A DNA stretch of 64,000 bases from Apostichopus japonicus. Taxonomy: Eukaryota; Echinodermata; Holothuroidea; Aspidochirotida; Stichopodidae. Both the position numbers and the translations under genes were made by a program. Below the pieces are notes generated by a model. The model did no database searches. It saw only the letters and a program-made list of their open reading frames with translations, and had not been told where the DNA came from. Within the stretch, counting starts at the first letter, position 1, and every line of letters begins with the position of its first letter. Below are positions 44,281-57,627 of this stretch, piece by piece. The stretch lies in NCBI RefSeq assembly GCF_037975245.1, contig NC_092573.1:4337501-4401500 (forward strand), given 5' to 3'.

Positions 44281-47200
44281 TGCCTGATAAATTATTCCTG
44301 CAGTTTAAAGTGAACTTATTATCCGTTGATGGGGTCTTTTGTGTTTGGCACTTTATTGACCTCAGTGTGCATATATCAACATATACACAGCTATTGAGAT
44401 AAATGCCAATTGGCTATTTTCATAATTAAATGGCAAGATTAATCATTTACATGGTGCTTTCTGTATAGTAAGTGCAACTAATGTAACTATTTATAAATAC
44501 TGCTAAATGCATCCTTTTATTAATAGGCATATATACCTAGCAGTGGTTTAACATGGAAGGGAAGCTATTTAAAACAAAAGAAATCCAATTACATTTAGGG
44601 GCATTGACATCAATGGTTCCATGTTTTAAAAAAAAAGGGGGGGGGGGGTTACGTACAAAAGCGTATGAATAGTTTCACATCTTGTGCGTAAGACGGAATC
44701 ATTTGTTCTCTTTGCCTGCGACATAGCTAGAGTGTAACATTGTCAGGGTCATGTGAAGGATAGTATTATATAGAAATATAGAAATATCTTTGTGCGATAT
44801 TTCTCAATGTAACAGTTTATCACAACAGAGAGCTTGCGATGGTTTGCTCTTGTCAAAACTGATACTAACCTTGGTAGTATTTATGCTCGCTTGCCATTGC
44901 AAATCTTTTGTTCAGTTTAGGCTAGGGTAGTACTGTGGAAGTTATAAAGGTTCCAACATATCTTGTGATACTCTTGGTACAATGGATCATGTCTTCGAAA
45001 ATTCCTAAAGGTCATTGTCCATGAAGTTGCGCAAAATAGATCAAGCGGTTACTAAATGACTATGAATAATGCCATCGTCAGTGAAGTGAATTGCTTAATT
45101 AGCCATTGTGGTTCAATTAGTATATGTCTGTGTGACATGATAAATTAATTATTTGGCATGTGATGTTGACTGTGTAGCTAATAGCAGACTACTTTTAGTT
45201 CTGCCAAGTTTGTTCTATATAATTTTGATGGTTGAATTCCAAAGAACTTGAAAAATTTCAGGAAATTACAATATTGTTAAGTACTATGAGTTAATCTAAA
45301 GTGTAAATTGAAGTTCCCATGCATATCCCAGGAGTGTGTGTGTGGGGAGGGGGAGGGGGAGAAGCATGAAAAGGGGTTGGCTTAGAAATGTCCCCTCCAC
45401 AAACTACAGTCCCTCCATGATATTATAGCTAGACAACATAAGTGTACTCATTTTCTTCAAAAACTTCATCAGAACAGTGTGATATGGTACCAATGCTAAT
45501 TCCTGTCTGTCCTCTACGATGAATGTTCAATTTGTTATGGATTCATTATAGCTCTGACTATACATAGTATATATATACACCAAAACATAGGGATTAACTG
45601 AATATTCCAACACACATGCAGTTTTGACTTAAAGTGTCTGGACACCTTCTTTCTGTATCGTTTCCATTTTCTTCTTCTTCTTCTTCTCTTTCTTCCTGAA
45701 GAGGCAGATTACAGAGTAAAATATAGATTGTAAAGTATTTTTAAACTTAAATTCCAATGTATATGATGTAGTGTGATGTATATTATGTCATAGAGTAATC
45801 ATATTTGTGCATAGGAAGATATATTATAAAAGTTAGAGGTTGTGATGTTTCGATCCTGATTCTCTCTCTTTCTCTCTCAAAAAACAACTTCTAAAAGTTG
45901 AAATGACATTTTGAGAGAAATGAAGTCAGTAACTAAAATGGAATTTACGCTTTAACAGCAATTTCCTTCTTAATGGGAAAACCATTTATCTTATTTTCAA
46001 AGTACTCAAAAGTCTGTTTTAATAAAAGTAAGAAAGAAGTAAACTAGTAGTTGTGTATAAATGTCAGCTGCCATCAATTCACAGTAGGAATTTGAAACAA
46101 AAACCACAACCAATCTATCAGTTGTCCAAACTGCAGTGAAATGAACAGGCACTGGTAATAGGAAATGCAACAGTGGTCAGTGGAGTTTCATTGTGATGTA
46201 ACAAAATCTTTGTGGTCAATGACCATGAGGTATTGTGCAAGAGAGCCTCATATAGGCCAGTGGTACAATATTCAGTTCATTGCAATTACAGCTGGGTCAG
46301 CTCTCAGCTTGAGTGAAAATATACCATCCCTGTTAAGGATACTTTGTTAATTCAAAGGGGGAGTCCCGATATTTCCTCAGAATTAATTAACAAATTTTCC
46401 AAGGTGTTCACATAAACTTTCACTGGAGGGACTAAAACTCCGGACTATTTCCAGATAATGGAGATGATTGAATTAGTAAGAAAATTAAATTTCTGAATCA
46501 GTAAAATGTGTCTGACACCTGATCAGTGGTGTATAGCTGAAACCTGTTTCTCGGGGGAGGACAATTATTTTCCCTCTAGGAGGGCAGACATTACTTGTTT
46601 TCTAGAAGGAAAAACACATTCTTGTACAGTCTTTTTGGGGGGTCTCAAAGATATTTGGACCCCCAAACTCCCTCTCAACCCTTCCCTCTCCCTGCCCTTT
46701 CCCCAATCGCTGGTGTATAGGCCACTGTTCTTGTATAAGGTATATCTATCCCTGGGTAACACATGTTACTCACTCCCACTGTTTTTCACTGAGTCATTGT
46801 GTATAGGCTCTCTGTAAATAATAGCAATCCAAAAATGGGTTTCAGGGGGATTTCCATCAGTATATATTTATCTCACCCATAGATCCACGTAGGACATGGT
46901 ATGCTAGCTGCTCTAGTGTATAGGTTAGTGAGGGTGATCTTAAAAGTGGGTATTGGAGTGAAACAGTATTTTAAAGGAATCTAGCTCGGTCCAGTTTGAG
47001 GAAAGAAAGGCAAATTGTGAAATAGTGTCAGTCCTTTAACCATTCTGATCTTATCCAGGATGACTATCTTATGAAATACTATACAGACTATGACTTTAGT
47101 GCACATGGCATATAATAATAATAATAATAATAGCACACTGATATTCCTAATGTAGATAGATTAGACAGTATACAACAGTCAAGGCAAACTTCTAAAATGC

Positions 47201-47306
47201 TGTCTCCTCCAGGACGCGACAAAATGAAATATGGTAATTCCTACCTTCCAAGGAAGGTTAAATGCCAATGGTACCAATTATTTGCGTTGTTTGGTGGGAA
47301 CTCAAT

Positions 47307-47477
47307 AGCGCCCTGTGTGGCTTATACACTTACCTTAATTTAGCGCCCAGTATGGCTTATAATACACTTACCTCCACAGCCCCCAATGTGGCTTATACAC
47401 TTACCTCAATAGCGCCCAGTGTTGCTTATAATACACTTACCTCAATAGCATCCAGTGTGGCTTATACACTTACCAGA
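47307..47477. repeat. 33/35-bp tandem array, 5 copies
   Basis: The unit AGCGCCCAGTGTGGCTTATA then CACTTACCTCAAT alternates with a form containing TTATAATACACTTACC, giving a two-unit pattern. Confidence 0.92.
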
Positions 47478-48516
47478 TGATCTTGATGGTGTCATCTTCT
47501 AGATTTTTAGTCCTAAATATGTTGACAAGTTATTGACAGTTCTCAGTAAGTTTCATGAATATGCAAATTTGGATAGAAGCCAGGTGATGCATTAATAGGA
47601 ATTTCCAATTGATTTCAGTTGCAATAATTGCACTGAATTTAGTATGAAAGAAATATTGCGATCAGATGGGAAAAGCCTGTCATGGTGTCTTGTACATGTG
47701 TTAGGTTAGTCTACATGGAAATACTTCATTTAATGCAATTATAACATTCCATATACCACACATGAACATTTCTTTTGTTTCCTTGTAAGCTAGGAACCTC
47801 TGACCTTGTCGTTGCCAACCCTATGATCCGATCATCGTAGTTTCTCAAGAGCGTTGGCTCATTGATTAAAAGGGATGCTCACCCATGATAGAGAGAAGAA
47901 GAGACTAAAGAGTAAATTAACAACTGAGCATGAAAACCAGCCTTCAATCTTAAAATTTGAATAATTGGAAAGGATTAGCCAGTCATTAAGTTTTGATCAG
48001 TAGGTTTATAAGTGGTACAAAAGTTGTAAAAGTGGTATGAAATTGTCATATATCCATCCGTACAAGATATCCTAAAACAGATTTCCACATTTGCTTCTTC
48101 GTTTTTTTTCTTTTTCTTTTTTAAGTTGTAGTATTTACTGAAGTGACCAGCTGGGCCTTACATATATGCCAAAACTGTGACGTATTGACAGATCCATTTA
48201 ACTGATCTTAAGTAAATAAGAACCCAGCAGAACAATATGCTTGAATTAACAATAGCAGGTCCTCCCATAATAGATTTTAAGTGGAATTTACTTGTCAGTA
48301 TTGATTTTTATATTACCACCGAGTTAGCAGGGCGATAATAACTTTGTAGGATATACCAACGACACCCACTAGGAGGGTATATGTCATTAACGCACCAGTC
48401 TTATGTCAACTCCTCTATCAGTGTTATTGAAAAGGGACCCAAACAAGATCGGATGGCGACAATTGATTCTGAATCACCAATAGGCTATTGAAGTAATGAA
48501 TTGATTTCCACTGTAG

Positions 48517-48683
48517 TCCAGGAGATTCTTAAAAGCATGATATATATGTTTAGACTGCTGGGAGACATGTTTGATCATTTAGCAGATGTTTGTCGTGGAC
48601 TTAGTATTTGTGTGTGCCCACACTGGTGGTGGATCATCTTCAAAGAGGAGTTGACAATAGCCTTTACACTGTACTGCAACCAT
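48517..48683 (+). CDS. candidate exon of the unrecognised + strand gene (3' end uncertain)
   Basis: The acceptor is TTCCACTGTAG. TC completes a Val codon with the G left by the 38408 donor. It reads QEILKSMIYMFRLLGDMFDH, LADVCRGLSICVCPHWWWII, FKEELTIAFTLYCNH. The donor proposed (CAT before GTGGAG) gives phase 0 as the next exon needs, but it is weak; the frame stays open to TGA at 48732. Confidence 0.5.
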
Positions 48684-49550
48684 GTGGAGTTTAAGCTTGC
48701 CTTTTACCAAAAATTACCTCACTACACAACCTGAAAGTATCTCACGTGGGGTGAAACTTCCCTTAGTTTAAGAGCTGCACATGAAAGGACAGTATAGCAC
48801 TATTACAAGGGTTGGTTGTGATTATATTGTCTCTTTGGCTGGCCCAGGGCCAGAAATTCTGCCTTTGGACCAGTATTTAAAGGAGGGGCACAATATTTGT
48901 GTCTGGCAACTTGTGAAGCTTTTAGTACACAAGCTAGTGACACAAATGGGAGGCAAATGTCTGCATGGTGGGAATTACCCCCTCCCTCCCCCATCCCTCC
49001 CCCTCCTTCCATCCATCCTCCCCCTCCCTCCTGACCTGACCTTGCCTGAGTACCTGTATGTGTCAAGGATAAGCAATGGCATAAGTGCCTCGCCCATGGA
49101 TGCAACGTTATGATCTAGACAGGACTGATTGCAGGTCCATTGCCTTTCAATTCGTTATGACCATTTACCCAATAAATTTGTCCTCCATATATCATCCTTT
49201 GGGCCAAAATTTTCTTAAACCATTTGGGGGGAGGAGGGGTGGTAGTTAGGGGGCTCAAAGGTATATTTATAGATCAGTTGTGCTGGGATATTATTCCAGG
49301 ACAAAAAACAGAACTAACTTGAGTCCTGACCTGACCTAACCTTGCAGTTCAGTACTTTTAACCGTGGTGATAGACCATATATTGCCCACACCAAGTAAAT
49401 TTGGCCTCCCTACACCACATGGGAGTATATTTTTCCTATACTAATTTGTTTAGTACTCATAGATATATTATCAATAAAGGTGTTTGGTTTATGTTCTAGC
49501 TGAACTGACTCTAATCCTGACCTGCCCGATTTATCTTTCATGAGCGCATT

Positions 49551-49776
49551 GTACAGTGTGTTAGTATGGTGGTAGCGCAGTGTAAATGCTGTACAGTGAG
49601 TTAGTATGGTGGTAGCACAGTGTAAATGCTGTACAGTGTGTTAGTATGGTGGTAGTGCAGTGTAAATGCTGTACAGTGAGTTAGTATGGTGGTAGCACAG
49701 TGTAAATGCTGTACAGTGTGTTAGTATGGTGGTAGTGCAGTGTAAATGCTGTACAGTGTGTTAGTATGGTGGTATC
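49551..49776. repeat. 40-bp tandem array with 80-bp higher-order period, 6 copies
   Basis: The unit GTACAGTGTGTTAGTATGGT then GGTAGCGCAGTGTAAATGCT. GTGTG and GTGAG variants, and AGCGCAG/AGTGCAG versus AGCACAG, alternate. Confidence 0.96.
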
Positions 49777-50695
49777 CCAACATATTATTGTCCAGTGAAT
49801 TTGCTCTCCATAAACTGTGACAAAATTTGTCTGAAACCAATTTGTTTACTCAAGTTACATTTGAATATCAGTTGGATTTTGGTTCGAGTTAAGTCAAATT
49901 ATTATTTCAAGATTCTTTCACAGTTTGTATGTGACCAATTTCTATATGACAACATCTCTGTGGGGAATTTTTTTTATTTTTATTTTTTCCTTTTTTTTTT
50001 CAACCAGCTCGAGTCACCAATTGCTCGGTATTATTAACTAAAATTAGGTTGGTGAAAAGGTCTAGGAGAACGTCTTATTTTGACCATGTAATTGAAATAT
50101 TATTTTAATTAAGCTATATGAGGAAAGTTTGCTAAAAAGCGTTGTCAGAAAGTGGCAGCCGAACACAACATGTTGCCGTAGAGACAATACACAGCAAAAC
50201 CTGGCAGTGAATCCTTCAAGGTCTATAATTATTACTAACTAAACAAAAGGGTTTCCTTGGACAGGTTATCATGTCAAGATCTTGAGCCAACATCAATTTC
50301 CAAGGAATTGTTGACAGGATTGGTACTTTAGTATCAGCCCTGCAGCATTAGCTGCATTGCCAACTGTGGATGTTAAAGTAGCATAAAGAATCTTACAAAT
50401 GGTATCTCATCCAACTGTACAATGTCGAAATTCCTCTGCTATATAATTTTAGGACATTCCCCCAAATAAAATAGAAAGAAATGCATTTCTTTGTTTTATT
50501 GTTTGGGGGGGGCAAAAAGGGGCAGAGACATAGGCATATGAGGCAGGTGGACAGACTGCCCCCCCCACCCAAAAAAAAAATCAGGGTACTCAAAAGTGGG
50601 GCAAAAGGTTGTTGAAAAGTTTGGGTAGCCTTGAGTCAAAAAATTAAAGCAAATTTAAAATATTGCGAAGGTTTTAAAACAATCCCTTGACTGAA

Positions 50696-50830
50696 TTTCT
50701 TCGATTGTTGCCCAAATTGTTCCCCGTTCTTGTCTGAATCGTTCCTGATTCTCCCCCAAATTGTCCCTGATTATTGCACAAATCGTTCCCAATTCTTGTC
50801 CCAAATGTTCCTGATTCTTGCCCGAATCTT
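50696..50830. repeat. 22-23-bp degenerate tandem repeat
   Basis: About six diverged units of the form TGCCCAAATTGTTCC(C)(T)GATTCT. The minus-strand ORF over this region is a by-product of the repeat. Confidence 0.75.
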
Positions 50831-51135
50831 CAATAACTCTTGCCGGGATATTTTGACCTTTAATGAAAATGTCACAAGAAAAAAATGATTTCCAGTCTTT
50901 CGTATAGCCCAAAATTTTTGGGGAGTAAAATATTACACAAAAGTGGTTGAAAAACTTGGGCAGTCTTGAGACACTTGCTTTTGACTGTAAACTTTTCTTC
51001 AAACAGTATTGATTAAAGGCCCTCCAGTCTGCCCATGTTATAATATACTTGCTAGTCTTCTTCGTAGAATCAAAAGTCCATCTCCATTAACATTAATGAC
51101 ATCAGCCACACAGTATTACATGAATGTGGAACACC

Positions 51136-51457
51136 CTTACAAACAGTGGCGTACTAAGCGGGGGCATGGGGAGAGGTCTGTCTGGTACCAGTCAGGGGGG
51201 CACCATGTCACACCCTCCTCCCAACAAAAACTAAGAGAAAAAAGTAAATAAATAAGAAAAATTAGAATGAGAATATCTATGCTTCATCAGTTCAAATTTT
51301 TGCCAAAGACAGCACCAATTTGCATCTAAGCCACCTCTCGAAAGACACCCACTCCCCTTACACCACTCCCCCAAGACAGCATCCACTGCACTGGGTGATA
51401 AAGGAAAGATCCGCCCTGGGTACCAACTATTATTCTAGGTACACCAATGCTTACAAA
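51136..51457. mobile_element. 306-bp hAT-type MITE
   Basis: The element (51144-51449) begins CAGTGGCGTAC and ends GTACACCAATG, an imperfect inverted repeat with 9 of 11 positions matching. It is flanked by an exact 8-bp duplication CTTACAAA (51136-51143 and 51450-51457). It is too short for a transposase. It was presumably mobilised by the hAT family with CAGTGGCG termini. Confidence 0.82.
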
Positions 51458-51975
51458 TAACAATTTCTATAAAATCATACTCGCAACCGGCATCGGCATG
51501 TTTCATGCAGCTCATGTAGTAAGTTCAAAATTTTGGGCAAGGTTTCAAACTTCGGGCAAAAACTTTCTGTCCCCCCCCCAAAAAAATGATTGAGTTAATG
51601 TGAGTCAAATGTATAGAAAGTTTAACACCCCCCCCCCTCTTTTCCTCCCCTTTCCCATACCACTCTTTGTGACCAAAGTTTCTATCCTAAATGTCCTTAT
51701 AGCTTCTTGGCTTATTTTGCCATATTTTCATAGAGGCCATTTTGAGTAGAATTCCTATTCTAATTAAGTTCTTCACCCCCACCCCCCATCCCATCCACCC
51801 CCCTAAGAGGTTGAACCCACAAAGAAGCATTGCTATTCACACCCATGCCCTTCTGCCATTGTACATTAAATAATTCTTGCTTTTGGGTCAGTTTAACATT
51901 GTCTTCATTGAGTTAACCCAGTTTTCCACTATTCACCTTTAATCCGCTTTTAAACAGAACAACAGTCTGTTATGA

Positions 51976-52160
51976 ATATGGCGATATAGTCTAGAGTTGC
52001 AATTCAAAAATGTCACTATCCAAACCCAGCCTGTTCCTTCATCCTCTCCTATCCCACCCACCCCTCTCCATGGCGATATAGTCTAGAGTTGCAATTCAAA
52101 AGATGTCACTTACAACCATCTGTTACTTCTCCAAACCCAGCCTGTTCCTTCCTACTCTCC
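51976..52160. repeat. tandem duplication of about 95 bp
   Basis: ATGGCGATATAGTCTAGAGT occurs at about 51977 and 52072, each followed by GCAATTCAAAA and later AAACCCAGCCTGTTCCTTC. It is followed by a C/T-rich tract to about 52350 that makes spurious Pro/Ser/Leu ORFs. Confidence 0.88.
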
Positions 52161-53099
52161 TCTCCCACCCCCATTGCCTTCTTGTCTCATCCCCTTTCCT
52201 CTCATTCCCCTCTCCTTTCCTTCGCCTCTCCCCCTCTTCCCTCCCATCTCCACCCATCTCTCCTCCTCTCTTTTCCTTTCCCTCTCCTCCCCTCCTTACC
52301 TTTCCCTACTCATTCCCCGCCCCCATTCTTTTCCTTCTTCCTCTCAACCTCCAATTATTTCAACAATCAAGTACTTTATTCACATCCATCCATTCAGCGC
52401 TTTATTTTACATACCATTGCACTTCTTACACAGCTGCTTTCGTTACCATTCATTCACCCTTGTCTTGAAGATCAAGAAATAGCAATCTTGGATCTTTAAC
52501 CAAACATTAAATAGCTATTTGTGGTTTTAATTTTTTTGAATGAAGGTGATAAGCTGAGTTGCTAATCAGCCAATGGGAATGTAGCTTGCTCTATAGGTTA
52601 CTGATAGGTTAAGTTCAATGAATTGTTGTAATTATTTAGTCTCTCTGTTTGTCAGGGGGATTACAGTCAATGACTCATCAAGACTTGTATTGATCAGGTC
52701 AGTCCAACATCTGCGAGGTTTGAATAACAATTTAAGCTGGAAAGATGGCTTGTAAATGAAAGAGGTCAAATTTGTCAGTGAGTGTACTTTTGTACTATGG
52801 AGTACCTTTTTTCGAAGTGTTAGCTGCTAAGACATGATGAAAACAGTATTTAATTGTGGAGGATTTCTTGGAGTGATGTGGCTTAGATTATAGAGACTTT
52901 TAATACCATCATTGGGTAGTGCAATTACTCATGACTACTGTTATCCTTATCCTATTCCATGAATGAAAGTCAAAGCTGTATGAGAGTCTATCTGTTAAGA
53001 CAAGAATGATATCTAGTTCTGTGTGGATTGGTGAATAGTTATTCCATATAGTGGTTCTAACGTTATGGGTGCTACTCCAGGTTTGTTACCCAAAGTATT

Positions 53100-53420
53100 G
53101 GGTGTAGGTCAAGTGTGTGTAGTGGTTAGAGTGTCTGCGTCCTTCCTGGTTCAAAAACTCTTTGGTTATGTTTCATTTATTTGTATTTCTATAACATTAA
53201 ATAGTACAAGTTGCACAAAATAGATAAAAATAATATTAGCAGTGATTAAGTAGAGGAAGTAAAACTAAAAATAACCCTAGACGGGGCCTTTTCGAAGAGT
53301 TTCACTCCCTAAAATCTGAAAAAGTCAAATCAGAAATATACAGAAAAAGTACTGGACAAAAGGAATTAAAGAGAAAGTAAACAGAGTAAGCAAACAAACA
53401 AAACTTCATTAAAAATCTGA
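53100..53420 (+). mobile_element. tRNA-derived SINE-like sequence
   Basis: GTGTGTAGTGGTTAGAGTGT then CTGCG...GGTTCAAAAAC resembles A- and B-boxes of a tRNA-derived SINE. A T/A-rich tail with TTCATTTATTTGTATTTC follows. Similar tail-like sequences occur near 27826 and 55656. Confidence 0.45.
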
Positions 53421-56400
53421 AACCCAACTACAAGACCCCACCTAACCTCACATGATGATGAACTCAGTGCCGCGATCCACCTCCTTCAAAATAAGTTGAG
53501 CAGGGGTCAGCTGCTGAGGTACATTCTCATCTGTCAGATGGGGGGGACATTAAAATGATGTTCCCGGGATCAGGAATGTGTGGTGGGACAATTATATGAC
53601 TGCCCTGTTATATCTCTGAACACTCATTAAAAAGTGAAAACTTGATATTAGCCGGTGTGCACCACAGATTAGTGTTCCAAATGAGCTTATCTGTTGGCCT
53701 TCTGATCCTTGGGATTTACTATTAAAACTAAACTTAACTAATTCCTTAAACTATCCTGTGGTTGAGCTTTAATAGGATTTTCTGGTGACCCAAAGAAGTT
53801 ACCTTAAAAAATGATAAATAATTTTCCAAACATGTTGTCAAAGTATGAGAACGCTAATGTGTGTTTGACAGAGAACAATTTTTAATCGTTAAGTACCGAC
53901 ATTTCCAATATGATTTGAACAGTACAGAACGTGGCGTCATCTACGCTAATGCAGATTGCGACATAACCCACGCTCCGTACAGTTCCTACAGTAATCACAA
54001 CAAAAACCATGTTTGTATACAGATTAATTTCTTCCTTAATTTTCGGTGAAATTTCTTATAAATAAGATATATGTTTTCAAAAACTCCTTAAGCCGCCATA
54101 TATGTACCAGATCAGTGGTTTTGTGTAACACAAGATAAGTTTTAACAGCAAACTCTTCGTTGTTTATACATCGCCATATCCAGCTCCAACGCGAAGAATG
54201 TTCACATGTTGGCTACTCTAACGTTTACAATCGGACAATTCTGAGAAGCCTAAGCTTCTCGGTACTACATTCTGTTCTGACATCGATTCCGCCAAGTTTC
54301 ATCTTTCAGTGTTCCGAATACTTTTCAAGTTTCCTTTTACTGCTAATTTGATCCGTGAATTTTATTTCAGCGATTTCGAAGAACAGTTTATGAACTGTGG
54401 TTTGAGTGTGAGAGTATTTGTGTGCAACGCTATACGTATACCAACTGGGCATGGTTCAGTAGATATGTACGTTTATATAACAGGCAATCACATGTGCGTT
54501 TACATGTGAGAGTGTATTTGCTGCAGAAATGGGAGTGCTAACTTCAAGTCGCCTGTTTTGCCTATTTGCCAGCACTACGTCAATTACCATATTGAAGCGT
54601 TCAAACAAACAATACTTTTGGTGAGAAACTGGTGAATTTGAAAATCAGATTCCTACAATAACAAAACTTCGAATGAGGACAATTTTTACATGGTTAAAAA
54701 GAGAAAAATTATAACTACAAGGACAATGTATCAAAATCTTCCACCAGACAATTCTTTTAAGTCCACTGAGTTCAGTTCAGTTGTATTTTATATGATCTTT
54801 TAGGTTTTGACAAACTGGCAGTGTATGTTTCCGTAGTAAAGTGTACAATCTTTTAGAATAGAAGGTTGTGATGTTTTATTTTATTGAGGATCGGAACAGA
54901 TGTGGTGAAGGATAATGTTTGGTGTAAGTCCAATCCAATAGGGTAGACCCCACAGCGTGTTAGTGCATTGGGAATTAACTTAAGTTTAATAGGACTTTAT
55001 AACAGGAAATGTGGTCTTGCAATCACTCAAAACAAAACAGCCTGCATCAATATTACAACAGACTCGACATCAGAGGTACAATCCTGTTTTCCCTTGTTAT
55101 TACTACGCTCATTAAAACGAAATAACTCATTCAACCTTCGGACGAATAACAAATCGTAGGTTGAACTGAAAATAATCCAAACCCATTTATTGCTCTCTCT
55201 CTCACTGTGTTATTGGAACACCAAGGGTTATTTAATGTAAAGTACTAATTAACCTCATCCTGTTATGATGTGTGGATAGACAATAAAGGATTTTGTATGG
55301 TTACAAGTCAGTAATGCTATATATGTGCATTGATACAGATATAAGTTGGAAAAATCCATTTACAGGCCGACTTTCAGGAAAAAGGTGTTTTGGCAGAGAA
55401 GGAGAGAGGGAGGGCGGCGTGATGATGGAAGGGGGGTTGATGGGAATATGGGAAGGAAATGATATCTTAATTGGGAAACACTTTTTATAATAATAACTTG
55501 TACTTAATCAAAAGAGACAATAAGTACATTGTTCTAACTTAAAATGCATATCTATGGTTGTAAAGTCTTTTACCCACAGTTGACAGGAAATTATGGCATC
55601 AAGTTATATGGAAGAAGTGGACAATTCATGGAAGTACTTGCCCAGAACCCCTCACTTGCAGTTTCAGTTTCCTTTATTCCAGTATAAAAATAGCATAAAA
55701 TACAATTTATAAATAGGAGAGTATAAAAAGTTATGATACATTAATAACAATAAAAAGAAAAGCGATTTAAGGCAATAAAAAAAGCTTTTAAAGGTTAGTA
55801 ACACAATCAACAGTTTTTAATATGTAAGTCAACTGGGAATAATAAGGAAATATCAATAAAAGACATATTAAATCAAATCATTTCAGATACCATTTGGAAT
55901 AAAAATAGATGCTCTGTATACAAATGAATTTTAATGAAAATTTGAACCCTGCATTTTGGTTTTATTGCACTATTTTGTTTATATAGTGAGTTTGAATGAA
56001 TATTCCTGGTGAGTCTGATAAATTCACTTTTAGCTGCACCGCTAACCATATCCCTTACATTCCAACTTAAAAATCTTAGCACAATACTTTAAGAAAGCTC
56101 TTATACTTTGTTTATCACGAGTTAATAAGAAATGGTACCAAACAGGGACAGTGTATACTAAATGGGGCAGAATTGATGTAACAAATAAACGTGAAGCACG
56201 GGACAAGATATGTTAATGTAGTAAACTCTTCTCAATATGTTAGAAATATGACTGCTGAATTTTAGTTTGTCATCAAACTCCTCCTCCCCCCACCCCCCCC
56301 CCCCACCTCTACCACTCTATGCTCTTATGTCTTGATCCTAATGCACCATGCATGTTATTATAATATTAGTATATGGAGTAAATATTATAGGGAACCTGAA

Positions 56401-56549
56401 GAAATTTTAGAAGCAAACCACCAACAGGAAAATATTAACCTAGACCTTCATGATGGCACTTTAATATCTGTGTGTGTGTGTGTATGTGTTGATGTGTATG
56501 CAATGCCTTACTTTGTATGCTAAAAATATAGCTGAATTAAATGAATTTT

Positions 56550-57060
56550 TTGTATGTTAAGGTCCACCTTGGAAGGCACAAAATTTGACTGTAATTGGTG
56601 GATGTCAAATGTCATGAGCAGTACAACAGAGAACAATTATGCAAAACAGTTATTAGACACAATATTTCACCAATGTTACTGCTTGGTTGTACACATCATA
56701 CTTGGTGCATGGATCAGCACTCAATGTTTGCTACCTAGATTCTTCTTATTAAGTGCAAGTATTTTGGTGGTAGGTCAAGGGTCAGTTGAGGTCAAAAACT
56801 TTTCCTGTTAAACTACAGAAATACCAGAAAGGATCACTTAACCTGCAAATGGCTATAAACCTTTATTATGTGTCAAAACATGCTTGTGACAAACAACTGC
56901 CAAATATCTTTATGAGACACCCATATATGGAGATACCAATGTTGAAACACTTCTGTTGCTGAAGGATGAGGGTGTAGGGTTGACGAAGAATTGTAAAAAA
57001 GTCAAAAGTTCTAACATTTTGGACTTGTTCTTCTAATTTGAAATAAAGACCTGACAATAA
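56550..57060. repeat. probable interspersed repeat with AGGTCAAGGGTCA motif
   Basis: The stretch contains GTAGGTCAAGGGTCAGTTGA then GGTCAAA, a sequence style I associate with repeated DNA in marine invertebrates, and a mixed-composition open frame of 85 codons that I attribute to the repeat. The ends were not resolved. Confidence 0.4.
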
Positions 57061-57385
57061 TCAAGGTAATAAACAATTGTGTCATTGACCATCACCATTT
57101 TAGTCATTTTGTGGTGGAAAACATATTTACCATAAACAAAAGAAAAGTCTGCTTTTCATATATATGATCCTAACATTATTAGATGTATAGTATAAGTGCC
57201 GATGCTTAACTGTCAATCCTGCATATTAATTAAGGTAACTAATTAGTAGTGGTAACAATGATAATTTGACTCTGAAAGTAAACTGGAGAGAATCTATGGT
57301 TTTGAGTTTTTATAGTGTCAATACCCCTTTGCTTGCAGAACTTGATAGTCAACTGTGATAAACGATATATATTACAATTATACAG

Positions 57386-57627
57386 GGTAAGTGGATTGCC
57401 AGCTTCAATAACACTGAACTGCATGTAGACAGGAAATGTTTGGTGTCTTTAACTATCCAGGAAATATTTGTATCTCACGCTGAGAAGCAACAGTTTGCTC
57501 TTCAAGCTGCCAAACTATACAGAAATATTTGTCATCACTTACGTGTTTCTCTGAATGAGGACAGACCTAGATGGATACGGTCTGTCCTGCAGAACAGGAA
57601 AGAAAGCATAACCAGATCTGCGGATAG
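57386..57627 (+). CDS. best-supported exon of the unrecognised + strand gene
   Basis: The acceptor is TTATACAG and the donor GTATTT. Eighty codons: GKWIASFNNTELHVDRKCLV, SLTIQEIFVSHAEKQQFALQ, AAKLYRNICHHLRVSLNEDR, PRWIRSVLQNRKESITRSAD. It ends with two bases that join A of the next exon to form Arg. The length, mixed composition and clean phase make coding function likely. It is predicted all-alpha. I do not recognise the family. Confidence 0.72.

Larger units (their letters stand above)
38409..48516 (+). other. putative 10.1-kb intron of the unrecognised gene
   Basis: Apart from the arrays at 39.6, 40.0, 44.1 and 47.3 kb and a SINE fragment at 42.1 kb, I see AT-rich sequence with many C/G homopolymer runs. 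Several open frames of 60-105 codons here lack convincing splice borders. Confidence 0.5.
48684..57385 (+). other. putative 8.7-kb intron of the unrecognised gene
   Basis: It contains the 40-bp array, a hAT MITE, a C/T-rich tract, a SINE-like stretch, a CpG-denser patch at 53.85-54.5 kb and the AGGTCA repeat. No exon is supported. Confidence 0.45.

Noticed and set aside
46165-46350. 61-codon frame with two Trp residues
   Set aside because: No acceptor or donor bounds it, and its length is within chance expectation.
52089-52499. Three overlapping 100-136-codon Pro/Leu/Ser frames
   Set aside because: All three frames of a C/T-rich tract are open; composition artefact.
56554-56811. 85-codon mixed-composition frame with acceptor-like TTAAG
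   Set aside because: It ends in an AGGTCAAGGGTCA repeat motif, has no donor, and does not fit the exon phase chain.
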